From: JBCCDY01 sp039030555 | Lineage (GTDB): Bacteria > Bacteroidota > Bacteroidia > Cytophagales > Cyclobacteriaceae | DNA length: 64,000 nt | Assembly (NCBI GenBank): GCA_039030555.1 | Contig: JBCCDY010000009.1 | Coordinates: 150,511-214,510, forward strand | Direction: 5' to 3' | Shown: positions 26,594 through 35,291 of the stretch, one piece after another | Numbering within the stretch: the stretch's first letter is position 1 | Layout: each line of letters begins with the position of its first letter | Position numbers and translations under genes: made by a program | The notes under the pieces: model-generated | What the model was told of the DNA's origin: nothing | Databases searched by the model: none | What the model saw: only the letters and a program-made list of their open reading frames with translations

Positions 26594-27946
26594 TTATGAA
26601 GTTTTAGTTGAAAGCTTGTACCAATTGATATTTCTCGTGAAATACATAGTAGCCGATAATATCAACATTAATCCTACACTTCCCATAAGCAGGGCATAAT
26701 CGGCCAGTTGCAGGGTGACGAACAAAAAGCAGTACACACCAATCAGCGTAACAGACATCAAAGCTGTTGATCCGGCTGATTTAAAAATACTTCTGGAATA
26801 CAGGGTAATCATAGCTGTTGTTGCAAGCGCGGAAATCATATAAGCCTTATTAAAACTGGAGTGCTCAGAGATAGATATGAGTAGCACATAGAACAAGCAG
26901 AGTGATAAACCTACCAGTGTGTACTGAAAAGGGTGGATCTTCTTTCCATTCATGACCTCCACCAGAAAGAAGATCAGGAAAGTAAGAAAAATGGTCATAA
27001 CGGCATATTTTTCTGACCGAATAGCCTTTTTGTAATCATCCAGAGGCATAAAAAGATCCACCCCAAAAGCTGACTCCTGAATATTCAGGGATAGATACCC
27101 ACCAACCCAGCTTTGAGGAAAATTTCTATTGAGTTGAAGTATTTTCCAGTTTGCGGTAAAACCGGCCTCTGTGATTTCTCTATGGTCAGGCAGGAAATTT
27201 CCATTAAAACTCGGAGAACTCCATCCAGATTCCAGATCAACTTTGGTTTCGTTACCAAGAGGAATAAAAGAAAGGTTTCTGCTACCCTTTAGCTTCAGAC
27301 CAAAGTTGAATTTCACGGCTTCGCCACGTTTTGGAAATAAGTCAGGCAAGTCAACGGTTACTCCTGATAAGGTTCTATTTGAGATTCTTGATCCTGGCTC
27401 TGCTTTATATCTTTTCTTATCCCAATGGACTACAATATTATCTTTAATCCCACGCATATCTGATATTCCAATAGCAAGGTGTGCATCATTCCATTTGATT
27501 TCCTTGAGATGATCTCGGTCTACTTTTTGATTAAGCAGAAATTCGCCTTCTACCTTCATTTCCGATTCATAGACAGCGACATCGTAAATACCTCTCTTAA
27601 GTATTTCCGGGTTCAGAGTTCCAGAAACATTAAGGTCTTCCGGGAGAATATGTAAATATCTAATGACCTCATCAGGCTCTTCTTCTTTTTTGGATTTGTA
27701 TTCATATACTATAGGAACAATTAGAACAGGTCCATTGACCAACTGATCGCCTGCCCATTTTCCGCTCACTTCGGTAATCGCTTGTTCACTCAGGTTAGCT
27801 CGTTCATGTATTATGGATTCAATCATTGAGGATGGAATTAACAATAGCATAACGAGTATGGCTATGGTGATTAACTTTAGGGAAACAGAGTTCTTAACCC
27901 AGTTTCCTACGCTTTTTACCGGTGTATTTGGATTTTCTTCATTCAT
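26594..27946 (-). CDS. creD: CreD-family inner membrane protein
   Basis: 450 aa. One N-terminal membrane helix, a large periplasmic beta-rich domain (about 50-310), then a cluster of C-terminal helices (about 315-440). HPFQYTLVGLSLCLFYVLLISISEHSSFNKAYMISALAT is the family signature. CreD is associated with cell-envelope integrity, and in enterobacteria belongs to the CreBC regulon. Here a small winged-helix regulator and a membrane protein lie upstream in one operon, and an ACTTTG-N5-CAAAGT operator sits 20-36 nt before the start. Confidence 0.93.
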   Translation of the reverse strand: MNEENPNTPVKSVGNWVKNSVSLKLITIAILVMLLLIPSSMIESIIHERANLSEQAITEVSGKWAGDQLVNGPVLIVPIVYEYKSKKEEEPDEVIRYLHILPEDLNVSGTLNPEILKRGIYDVAVYESEMKVEGEFLLNQKVDRDHLKEIKWNDAHLAIGISDMRGIKDNIVVHWDKKRYKAEPGSRISNRTLSGVTVDLPDLFPKRGEAVKFNFGLKLKGSRNLSFIPLGNETKVDLESGWSSPSFNGNFLPDHREITEAGFTANWKILQLNRNFPQSWVGGYLSLNIQESAFGVDLFMPLDDYKKAIRSEKYAVMTIFLTFLIFFLVEVMNGKKIHPFQYTLVGLSLCLFYVLLISISEHSSFNKAYMISALATTAMITLYSRSIFKSAGSTALMSVTLIGVYCFLFVTLQLADYALLMGSVGLMLILSATMYFTRNINWYKLSTKTS

Positions 27947-27965
27947 AATTTATTGATTTAAAAGT

Positions 27966-27982
27966 ACTTTGTATTTCAAAGT
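27966..27982. promoter_or_regulatory. inverted-repeat operator before creD
   Basis: ACTTTG-TATTT-CAAAGT, a perfect 6-bp inverted repeat with a 5-nt spacer, 20 nt upstream of the creD start. The same element, extended by AAAAGT on its start-codon side, occurs before the first gene of the locus (28911-28927). Confidence 0.7.
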
Positions 27983-27998
27983 GATTAGATAAATTTTT

Positions 27999-28289
27999 TT
28001 ACTTCAGTAGTTCTTCGATCGCCTTAATGTGTTTTACAAATGCTTGCTTTCCTGACTTTGTTACTGAATACTGCGTATTAGGTTTTCGTTCGATAAACTG
28101 TTTTTTCATTTCTATATATTCGTTTTTTTCCAGAGATTTTAAGTGGGAGGCCAGGTTACCGTCCGTAACATCAAGCAGCGATTTAAGGCTGTTAAAGTCC
28201 ATATGCTCGTTTACTACAAGTGCGGACATAATTCCGAGCCTTGTTTTATTTTCAAATGCTTTATTTAGATTTTTAAGGATTTCCTTCAC
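27999..28289 (-). CDS. winged-helix regulator, likely repressor of the creD locus
   Basis: 96 aa. MSALVVNEHMDFNSLKSLLDVTDGNLASHLKSLEKNEYIEMKKQFIERKPNTQYSVTKSGKQAF is a winged helix of the ArsR/MarR-like (HTH_34) group frequently found beside creD. No metal-binding cysteines. It overlaps the upstream membrane gene by 4 nt and is followed by creD after 52 nt. It probably binds the paired ACTTTG-N5-CAAAGT sites. Confidence 0.9.
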   Translation of the reverse strand: MKEILKNLNKAFENKTRLGIMSALVVNEHMDFNSLKSLLDVTDGNLASHLKSLEKNEYIEMKKQFIERKPNTQYSVTKSGKQAFVKHIKAIEELLK

Positions 28290-28903
28290 GATCCGTATCT
28301 GTAATGCATCAGGATCCCATAAACAATATGGAGTACTCCGAAACCAATGGACCAGAATAATAATCCGTATCCAATAAACTGACAGGCTACCAGGCCTAAA
28401 GTTATCTCTGCTATGCCCAAGCCTCTTATTTCAGAGAGTGTGTATTTACTCGCATTGATCAAAGCTAAACCATAAAAAAGTAAAGTCAGTGGGGCAATGA
28501 GCGCCACGAATCCTTTTCCCAACAGGATTAAGCAAAGAACCCCACCGGCTACCAAGGGAATAGCGAGGTTAATAACCAATCTTTTCGATTGTTGATCCCA
28601 AAGACTTAAACCATCTCTTTTAGCTTTTGAGCGTGTTAATAAAATACCTCCTGCCAGAGAAAGCAAGAGGACAGAGGAAGCGATCAATAATAACTGAGTG
28701 GCACTTTCGCCAGTTAAGGTTGCTCTCCGGTAACTGAAATAATCCTGACCAATATAAACTGTTCTGTAGGCCATATATGCTCCGGTTAATGCAAGAAAAC
28801 CAGCTATTACTCCTGAGAGTCCGCTAAGCGAAATAAAGCGTGAAGACCGATCCATGATAGAGCGAATTTCACTGAGGTCTTCGATGTATTTTTCTTTAGT
28901 CAT
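28286..28903 (-). CDS. membrane protein of the creD operon
   Basis: 205 aa with about six membrane helices, starting with a soluble segment (YIEDLSEIRSIMDRSSRFISLSGLSGVIAGFLALTGAY), a recurrent opening in this uncharacterised family found with winged-helix/creD genes. It overlaps the regulator start by 4 nt. Operator and promoter elements lie directly upstream. Function unknown; by context, probably envelope-related. Confidence 0.8.
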   Translation of the reverse strand: MTKEKYIEDLSEIRSIMDRSSRFISLSGLSGVIAGFLALTGAYMAYRTVYIGQDYFSYRRATLTGESATQLLLIASSVLLLSLAGGILLTRSKAKRDGLSLWDQQSKRLVINLAIPLVAGGVLCLILLGKGFVALIAPLTLLFYGLALINASKYTLSEIRGLGIAEITLGLVACQFIGYGLLFWSIGFGVLHIVYGILMHYRYGS

Positions 28904-28910
28904 TAAAAGT

Positions 28911-28927
28911 ACTTTGAGTTACAAAGT
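28911..28927. promoter_or_regulatory. inverted-repeat operator before the creD operon
   Basis: ACTTTG-AGTTA-CAAAGT, the same half-sites and spacer length as at 27966-27982. It is 8 nt from the start codon at 28903 and overlaps the predicted -7 element, consistent with repression. Confidence 0.72.
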
Positions 28928-28951
28928 TAAATACGGAAGAATACTTTCAAA
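28922..28951 (-). promoter_or_regulatory. Bacteroidota-type promoter of the creD operon
   Basis: On the minus strand, TTTG (28951-28948), an 18-nt spacer and TAACTTTG (28929-28922) fit the Bacteroidota housekeeping promoter TTTG-N(about 19)-TAnnTTTG, slightly short in spacing. The -7 element overlaps the operator half-site. Confidence 0.5.
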
Positions 28952-29629
28952 GGTTTATGTTAAAAAATCGCAAACTATTTCTCCGATTTCCCGACGTCCC
29001 AGGGTAACATTTCATAGTGGCATTAAGTACTAATGCTTATAACCATCTTTATTCTGAGAGTGGATATTTTAGTTTCAAAACATATAAAGGCGGATGATGT
29101 ACACTAGTACTGGAAGAAACTCTACGGATTTATTCCGGGGTCCTATTGCCTGGAGGTGCCGGAATAAATTGGACAGTGTAGTCACAAATAGTGCTTCAAA
29201 AACAGCAGAGTAAAGAATTTTACATCTATGCTATAAAGATTCTCGCATTCACACTGTACCATATCAACTGTTACAAGTAAAAATCGATGAACTGAAAGGC
29301 TTTTATTATCCATTAGAAATTATGAAAATGTCTGTCGATTAGATGGTCTTTGACAACTTACTAATATTTAGCATCGACCATTATGATGGTTCTATGATAA
29401 ATTAGGACGCCGACCTAAATAGCCGTACCTTTATCCCATAATCTCATCGGAACGGATTTACCGAGTTTCCATCAAATTAATCCAGGAAATAAGTCTGATT
29501 TGAAGCGATTTAGAGTGGAAGGCGCACTCAATCTTATGTTTCGCATATAGATCAGTAATTTCTGGTAAGCTATTACTTCGACTTACTGTGGCTCATGCTA
29601 ACAGATTAAAGCGTGGTAAAAAACTGTAT
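28952..29629. other. long intergenic stretch with degenerate repeats
   Basis: No gene supported between the creD operon and the desaturase. It contains a diverged third copy of the GTCATTCTGAGAG repeat at about 29050-29100, and a perfect 11-bp inverted repeat (ATTTATTCCGG at 29128-29138, CCGGAATAAAT at 29159-29169) with a 20-nt loop. I see no further structure. Confidence 0.5.
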
Positions 29630-30745
29630 ATGATCCATTACAAATTTTCAAAAGACATTAATAAGGAATTTTCAGACCTTCTAAAGGTGCGTGTTAACGA
29701 ATACTTTAGGACTAACAAGCTTCAAAAGAAGGCAAATTTTGAAATGTTTTGTAAATCTGCACTGGCTCTTTCATTATACCTTATTCCTTATTTCATTATT
29801 CTTTTTGCTGGCATAACAAATGTTCCAACCCTTTTCGTTTTATGGATATTAATGGGATTTGGGATCTCTTTTATTGGGACTTCCATCATGCATGATGCAC
29901 TGCATGGGGCTTACTCAAACAATAAATTGGTGAATTCCATCATGGGTTTTTCTGCTGCTTTACTTGGAGTTGACCCCACCATGTGGAAAATACAGCATAA
30001 TGTTTTGCACCATACCTATACCAACATTGAAGACGCCGATGAAGATATAGAGCCTCGGTTTGTATTAAGATTTTCACCACATCAACCAAAAAGATGGTTT
30101 CATGAATTCCAGCATTTATATGTTTGGTTTTTTTATAGTATGTCCACCGTAATATGGATTACCGCTAAAGATTTTGTTAAACTTTTCAAATACCGGGAAA
30201 AGGGTTTTGTAAAAGCAGGAAGTGATTTCAGGAAAAAATTGATGTTCATAGCCTTCAGAAAAGCATCTTATTTTGCCTTTTTTCTAGTCCTTCCCATTGT
30301 GATGTTGGATATACCTGTAGGCACGACGCTGCTTATGTTCTTTACTATGCACTTTGTTGCAGGTATGTCACTAAGCCTTATTTTTCAGCCTGCCCATGTT
30401 ATCGAAACGTCAAATTTTATAGAACAGGATGAAGAGTGGATCAATGAAAACTGGTCTGTCCATCAAATACTTACAACGACTAATTTTGCTATGAAAAGTA
30501 AGTTCATTTACTGGTTTTCAGGGGGCTTAAATTTTCAATTAGAACATCATCTATTTCCGAACATTTGCCATGTTCATTACCCAGCAATATCTAAAATACT
30601 TCAGAAAACCACATCGGAATTCAACCTTCCATATCACGCCAAAAAAACATTTTTAGGAGCTATCTATGCACACTATAAGATGTTGAAAGACCTGGGAGCA
30701 AGTTCTCCAGTCAGCGTCGAGAAACCCGTTAAACTAGCTGCTTAA
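29630..30745 (+). CDS. membrane fatty-acid desaturase (front-end/acyl-CoA type)
   Basis: The ATG at 29630 (MIHYKFSKDINKEF) is chosen; an upstream in-frame GTG at 29588 would add 14 residues with no family support. About 371 aa. The three histidine boxes are complete: HDALH (about 88-92), HNVLHH (about 123-128) and QLEHH (near 310), the di-iron ligands. Four to six membrane helices. No cytochrome b5 domain. The WKIQHNVLHHTYTN and ED-x-DEDI segments match linoleoyl-CoA/delta-6-type desaturases. Introduces double bonds into membrane lipids, likely cold or fluidity adaptation. Confidence 0.92.
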   Translation: MIHYKFSKDINKEFSDLLKVRVNEYFRTNKLQKKANFEMFCKSALALSLYLIPYFIILFAGITNVPTLFVLWILMGFGISFIGTSIMHDALHGAYSNNKLVNSIMGFSAALLGVDPTMWKIQHNVLHHTYTNIEDADEDIEPRFVLRFSPHQPKRWFHEFQHLYVWFFYSMSTVIWITAKDFVKLFKYREKGFVKAGSDFRKKLMFIAFRKASYFAFFLVLPIVMLDIPVGTTLLMFFTMHFVAGMSLSLIFQPAHVIETSNFIEQDEEWINENWSVHQILTTTNFAMKSKFIYWFSGGLNFQLEHHLFPNICHVHYPAISKILQKTTSEFNLPYHAKKTFLGAIYAHYKMLKDLGASSPVSVEKPVKLAA

Positions 30746-30896
30746 CCCGTATTAATGGATACTCAATTTTAAAACTAGCTGATATTAATTTTAGTTAGCC
30801 CTTTACGTACCCGTTAAATAATACACTTATTATTATCGTATTGTTTTAATCAGAAGAATTCCTCGAGGTTCTGCCCAAGGGTTCTTATGAACCGTC

Positions 30897-30998
30897 ATCC
30901 TCGCGTTCCGACACTTCGGAAGCGGGGATTTTAATAAAGCATTTCTTTTGGCCTTTAGGACAAAACAAAACCAACTAAACCTGCCTGTCCGTTCAGGC
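30897..30998. repeat. palindromic intergenic repeats
   Basis: Within the gene-free 30746-31114 gap: a hairpin around TTCCGA-cac-TTCGGAA flanked by ATCCTCGC / GCGGGGAT (30897-30931) ending in TTTT, and CCTGCCTG-tccgtt-CAGGCGGG near 30978-31001. These resemble dispersed palindromic repeats of Bacteroidota. The first may double as a terminator for the desaturase. Confidence 0.55.
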
Positions 30999-31114
30999 GG
31001 GTACCCCTATAGCTCTGCCTAGGGCATAGACGGTTTTAGGAAATTCTTTATTCTTTATCTCAATCGGTTTACCTGTTATATTATATCTGTAAAAATTAGG
31101 CATATTGCCTGAGT

Positions 31115-34045
31115 ATGAAGTCTCAATCAGAACATATTAGAGACCAGGTTAACTCCATTTACGCCAATTACTTCATTGAGCCTATTCGAAAGTGGACCGA
31201 AAATGAGTTAGATTATGGAGTAAAAATCTATGATCACGCTTCCAGGTTTTTTAAATCTGATGATCAACATCCTGCTTCTGAGACTGAAAAGTATAAGGAA
31301 CAACTTTTCGGAGAGATAAAGCCTTTATGGATAATTGAAGGAAACGCGTCATTTGAAAATGATTTTTCTGATCTAATAGCTGAACTAGAAAGTTATTTCG
31401 AAACAGTTCCTGAGTATATAATCCGAGAGCAACATCCCGATCGTTTTAGGTTATTAGAGATCAATAGGGGGTTCCTTAGATTTAGAAAAAGACTCAAAAA
31501 ATCTCATTTCTATTTCACGAAAATTCCATTGCGCCTATGTAATGTTTTCAGAAAATTATTTCGATACAAGCCTTATAAAGTACATTTTAAGAAGCACAAG
31601 CTCCCTTTAAGGAATATGGCGATTTACTTTTATCGAAATGAAGTAATATCGAAAGTTCTTGAGGAAAGAAAAGCACTTTATAAAGAAATCACTCAGTTTT
31701 ATGTTGAACTGAAGAGGTGGGAAGAATCTCCTGATGCTTCTTCTTTCGAATTGGATGAATCAAAAAGTCAGGTCCGGGAAAAATATAGAGCATTTGAGGC
31801 TTCTGTATCTGAAATCATTCAAGATGCGCAATACTATTTTAATCGCGATTATTACCTGGTTGATACGGTTGAGCTTTCTGCTCGATGTTTCAGGAGCACT
31901 TTGTTAAAAAAAGACTTTGCAAGCCGAAGTAAAAAGTGGAATCAAGAGTGCAGTAAGTGGCAAAATACCTTGTATGCCTTGTTCGAAGAATGGCGAACCG
32001 ACCTTGAAGTAGTTATTCTGAAGTTTTCTGTTGAGGTTAGAAAGATTAAGCTTGATGAGGATTTAAACAAATTCATATCTAAAAATATTGAGCCGAAATT
32101 CAACGAAATCCTAAGCTTTGTAAAGAGGATCAAAACTCAGATTAAAAGCTCAAAAGCTACAGAATCTCTTGTTAAAAAGCTTCAATCGTTCAAAAGTGAA
32201 GAAGTAGAAAATCTTAAGAAAGATCTGGTAAATCCCTTATCAGAGCTTTTAATAGATAAGAAGCTGATCGGTTTGATTAACTCCTTTCAATTATCAATAA
32301 AAGAATTCACAGAAAAACCTCCCGAAAAGCGCATTGTAGTGAGCTGTGGCTATGATAGCCCAATTAACTATTCCGATCTTCATGCAATATCACCAAGAGA
32401 ATTCATTTCTTTTGAAACCCTGCCCAAGTTTGAAAATGCGCTGGAGGGAACTAGTGCTGATTTTTTCCAGGCGTGTCAAAAAACATATGCGGAGGTGCTT
32501 GATATTGACCAGGTAATTGGTTTTAGCATTTCTTCTGCACTGGATACCACGGAGACTGAAGGAACTGATTTAAAAAAATTGGTTATTGAAAATCTTGATC
32601 GTTCAACGGCTCGTGTAGAGGAAATAAAAGAAGGCTTTCGAATTACTGTGGATGAAAGTCTAAAGTACCTTGATGAATCTGTTGATGTTTTTCAGGAGGA
32701 AATACTGGCCTTTACTGATAACGAAAATATCTTAAATCTAAGACTCCGCATATCAAAGGCTAAAGCGTTAGAGCGTTCTAAGAAGTACCGTGAAGAGTTT
32801 ATCCGAAACCTAAAACGAGTGCTAATTCGGATTTTAGGCACGGCAAGAAAAAACGCAAAACTCTTTAAAGAAAAGTTAAACATACTCAGTGAGCGATTTA
32901 TACTTACGGCGAAGCAGACTCAAATCACTAAAGAGATTTCCAACTTCTTATCGGAATCACAAACCATTATTAATGGGCTCCCGGTGGTTTACAAAAGACT
33001 GTATAGTATTGAGTCTCTTTTAGATCTTCAACTCTTTGAAGGAAGACAAAAGGAACTTGAAAAATTAAAAGAGGCTTACAAGAATTGGCAAGAAGGAAAC
33101 TATGCTGCAACCGTAGTAGTCGGAGAGAAGTGGAGTGGCTTAACATCCTTTGTTAACTACGCTATTGACAAAGTTGGATTTAAGCATAAAATTGTTCGAA
33201 TACCGGTGCAGCGTAATATGAATACGCCTGAAGCTTTCTTTGCTTTTTGCAATGAACTGTTTGGTTTTGATCAGACTAAAAGCATAGAAGAGCTAATTTC
33301 AAAAGTAAAAAGCCGTAAAGGCACTGTGGTAGTTGTTGAAGATATTCAGAATTTATTCTTGAAGAAAATAGGAGGGTTTGAAGCTTTGAAATTGTTATTT
33401 GAATTGATCAATTCAACAAACAGGGATGTATTTTGGGTTACAACTTCAACGCTCTATAGTTGGCAATATTTGGAAAGAACAGTTTCGATATCCGAATATT
33501 TCAGCTATGTGGTAATGGTAGAAAAACTTACTGACCTACAGATCAAGAATATCGTAAGCAAAAGAAACCGAATAAGCGGTTATAAAATCGTTTACGAGCC
33601 AACAGCGAAGGACCTGGAGAATAAAAAATTTAAGAAACTGAATGACCAGGAACAGCAGGAATACTTAAGGACTCGTTTTTTCAATAGACTTAACGGCTTC
33701 GCTGCGAGTAATGTGAGCCTGGCTCTTATTTTTTGGTTGCTCTCCACGCTTCGGATAGATAAAAATACCATAACCATAAGGTCATTTCAGGAGCCTGACC
33801 TTTCGTTCGTAGCTACTTTTTCAATGACCAGGATCTTTGTTTTACATGCACTGATTATTCATGATGGGCTTTCGGAAAAGCAGCTAGCTGAAGTCGTGAA
33901 TACTTCCGATAAAGAAGCAAGACTGAGGCTGTTATCACTTGTGGAAGACGGGATTATTTATGAAAAATCAGATACTTATTTCGTAACCCCAATCATTTTC
34001 AGAACCATCATCAATTTACTTAAATCCAAAAACCTGATTTACTGA
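31115..34045 (+). CDS. large protein with degenerate P-loop NTPase and winged helix
   Basis: 976 aa, not recognised as a named family. Residues 1-630 are almost entirely helical and charged (coiled-coil-like, with heptad stretches around 300-370 and 530-610). At 641 FEGRQKELEKLKEAY opens an Orc1/STAND-type NTPase: GEKWSGLTS (670-678) occupies the Walker A position but lacks the P-loop Lys, Walker B is VVVVEDIQN (742-743 ED), and a sensor-like FWVTTST lies at 773-779. The C-terminal 70 residues form a winged helix. No signal peptide or membrane helix, so cytoplasmic. It shares one base with the MscS gene (TGATG), so the two proteins are translationally coupled and probably act together. Confidence 0.7.
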   Translation: MKSQSEHIRDQVNSIYANYFIEPIRKWTENELDYGVKIYDHASRFFKSDDQHPASETEKYKEQLFGEIKPLWIIEGNASFENDFSDLIAELESYFETVPEYIIREQHPDRFRLLEINRGFLRFRKRLKKSHFYFTKIPLRLCNVFRKLFRYKPYKVHFKKHKLPLRNMAIYFYRNEVISKVLEERKALYKEITQFYVELKRWEESPDASSFELDESKSQVREKYRAFEASVSEIIQDAQYYFNRDYYLVDTVELSARCFRSTLLKKDFASRSKKWNQECSKWQNTLYALFEEWRTDLEVVILKFSVEVRKIKLDEDLNKFISKNIEPKFNEILSFVKRIKTQIKSSKATESLVKKLQSFKSEEVENLKKDLVNPLSELLIDKKLIGLINSFQLSIKEFTEKPPEKRIVVSCGYDSPINYSDLHAISPREFISFETLPKFENALEGTSADFFQACQKTYAEVLDIDQVIGFSISSALDTTETEGTDLKKLVIENLDRSTARVEEIKEGFRITVDESLKYLDESVDVFQEEILAFTDNENILNLRLRISKAKALERSKKYREEFIRNLKRVLIRILGTARKNAKLFKEKLNILSERFILTAKQTQITKEISNFLSESQTIINGLPVVYKRLYSIESLLDLQLFEGRQKELEKLKEAYKNWQEGNYAATVVVGEKWSGLTSFVNYAIDKVGFKHKIVRIPVQRNMNTPEAFFAFCNELFGFDQTKSIEELISKVKSRKGTVVVVEDIQNLFLKKIGGFEALKLLFELINSTNRDVFWVTTSTLYSWQYLERTVSISEYFSYVVMVEKLTDLQIKNIVSKRNRISGYKIVYEPTAKDLENKKFKKLNDQEQQEYLRTRFFNRLNGFAASNVSLALIFWLLSTLRIDKNTITIRSFQEPDLSFVATFSMTRIFVLHALIIHDGLSEKQLAEVVNTSDKEARLRLLSLVEDGIIYEKSDTYFVTPIIFRTIINLLKSKNLIY

Positions 34046-35010
34046 TGAAGTTAGTTAAGATAGGTTCATTCTCCTTATTCCTACTAATAATTTGTTGTAT
34101 AACAAATACTATTGGTCAGGACTCTCTATCTTTAGATACAACGAATATGATCACTCTAGTTGTTTCAGATACACTCAAAACCGAAGTAAAGACTGATTCT
34201 TCTTCTACAGATTTGGTATCTGAATCGCTGCAACCACCGCCCATTTCTGAGTTGATTTCTTTCTCCAAGATCTTTTGGTCAATTGTCTTTATGATCATTG
34301 GCTATTTCGTGATCGGAATATTAATACGTCTACTCGAAGTATTTGCCGAAAAAAGTGCGAAGTACAGAATTACGGTCAAAAGTTTCATTCCAGTTGTAAA
34401 GATCATGGGTTGGATTCTGATCATTTTTATAGTTATAGCTGGAATATTTCAACCTCCAGCCGCTACGATCCTGGCATTTTCGGCTTCTATAGGTGTAGCC
34501 GTTGGTTTTGCCTCTCAGGATATTTTGAAGAATATTTTTGGAGGGGTAATGATATTATTCGACCGCCCTTTCAAAGTGGGGGATAAGATCGAAGTAGGAA
34601 GTTTCTATGGAGAGGTCGTAGAGATAGGGTTACGATCAACACGTATTGTTACCCCGGATGATTCTTTAGTTTCGATTCCAAACAGTGAGATTATGAATGA
34701 ATCGGTTTCCAATTCCAATGCAGGAGAGGCCAATTGCCAGGTCGTTGCTGAGTTCTACCTTCCCATAGGAGTGGATACAGCAAGAGCCCGGGCTATAGCG
34801 ATTCAAGCTGCGCAAGTATCAAAATACGTATTTTTGAATAAGCCTATAGCAGTCTTATTTTTTAATGAGCTGAAGGAAAACCGCCCTTTTATTAAGATGC
34901 GTTTAAAAGCTTATGTTATGGATATACGGGATGAGTTCCGCTTTAAAAGTGATATGACAGAGTTGGTGGTTAAAGAGTTTTGTAAAGAAGGCTTGATTGC
35001 TCTGGACTAA
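34045..35010 (+). CDS. MscS-family mechanosensitive channel coupled to NTPase
   Basis: 321 aa. Signal or first helix (about 1-25), a periplasmic Ser/Thr-rich linker, then membrane segments at about 75-97 and 110-145, and the MscS pore helix with glycine-alanine packing (FSASIGVAVGFASQDILKNIFGGVMILFDRPF) and the beta domain (VGDKIEVGSFYGEVVEIGLRSTRIVTPDD, IPNSEIMN). Its start overlaps the stop of the NTPase gene. Normally such channels open under hypo-osmotic membrane tension; coupling to a large cytoplasmic NTPase suggests an additional gating input. Confidence 0.92.
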   Translation: MKLVKIGSFSLFLLIICCITNTIGQDSLSLDTTNMITLVVSDTLKTEVKTDSSSTDLVSESLQPPPISELISFSKIFWSIVFMIIGYFVIGILIRLLEVFAEKSAKYRITVKSFIPVVKIMGWILIIFIVIAGIFQPPAATILAFSASIGVAVGFASQDILKNIFGGVMILFDRPFKVGDKIEVGSFYGEVVEIGLRSTRIVTPDDSLVSIPNSEIMNESVSNSNAGEANCQVVAEFYLPIGVDTARARAIAIQAAQVSKYVFLNKPIAVLFFNELKENRPFIKMRLKAYVMDIRDEFRFKSDMTELVVKEFCKEGLIALD

Positions 35011-35291
35011 GCAGTTTGTAGTATCTCTATAGTTTTGAATTTAATTCAAAAGTTGCTTTTACTGACCGTTTACCTTTATGAATTGTTCTTTTATACTAGA
35101 TTATGTATCAGAGTCCGTGATTTACGAAAGAAATAGACTGTTCAATTCACATTTAACTTTATAACAATAATCAGAAATAATATAAATTTTTCTAAGCTAT
35201 AGTTTCCTTTCTGAGATAGAGCACTTACCTTAGTTTTTTAATTTTTTCAGCTATTATCAACCGGTTAAAATATCTATTTTTAAGCATCTAT
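35011..35291. other. intergenic region, palindrome and possible non-canonical start
   Basis: Contains the perfect odd palindrome TTTTGAATT-T-AATTCAAAA (35033-35051) after MscS. The reading frame of the downstream PKD gene stays open back to about 35214, with a basic then hydrophobic segment (RLKYLFLSIY) just before the annotated ATG but no ATG, GTG or TTG. Confidence 0.5.

Noticed and set aside
29128..29169. 11-bp inverted repeat considered as insertion-sequence ends
   Set aside because: Only 20 nt separate the arms, and no transposase or target duplication is present.
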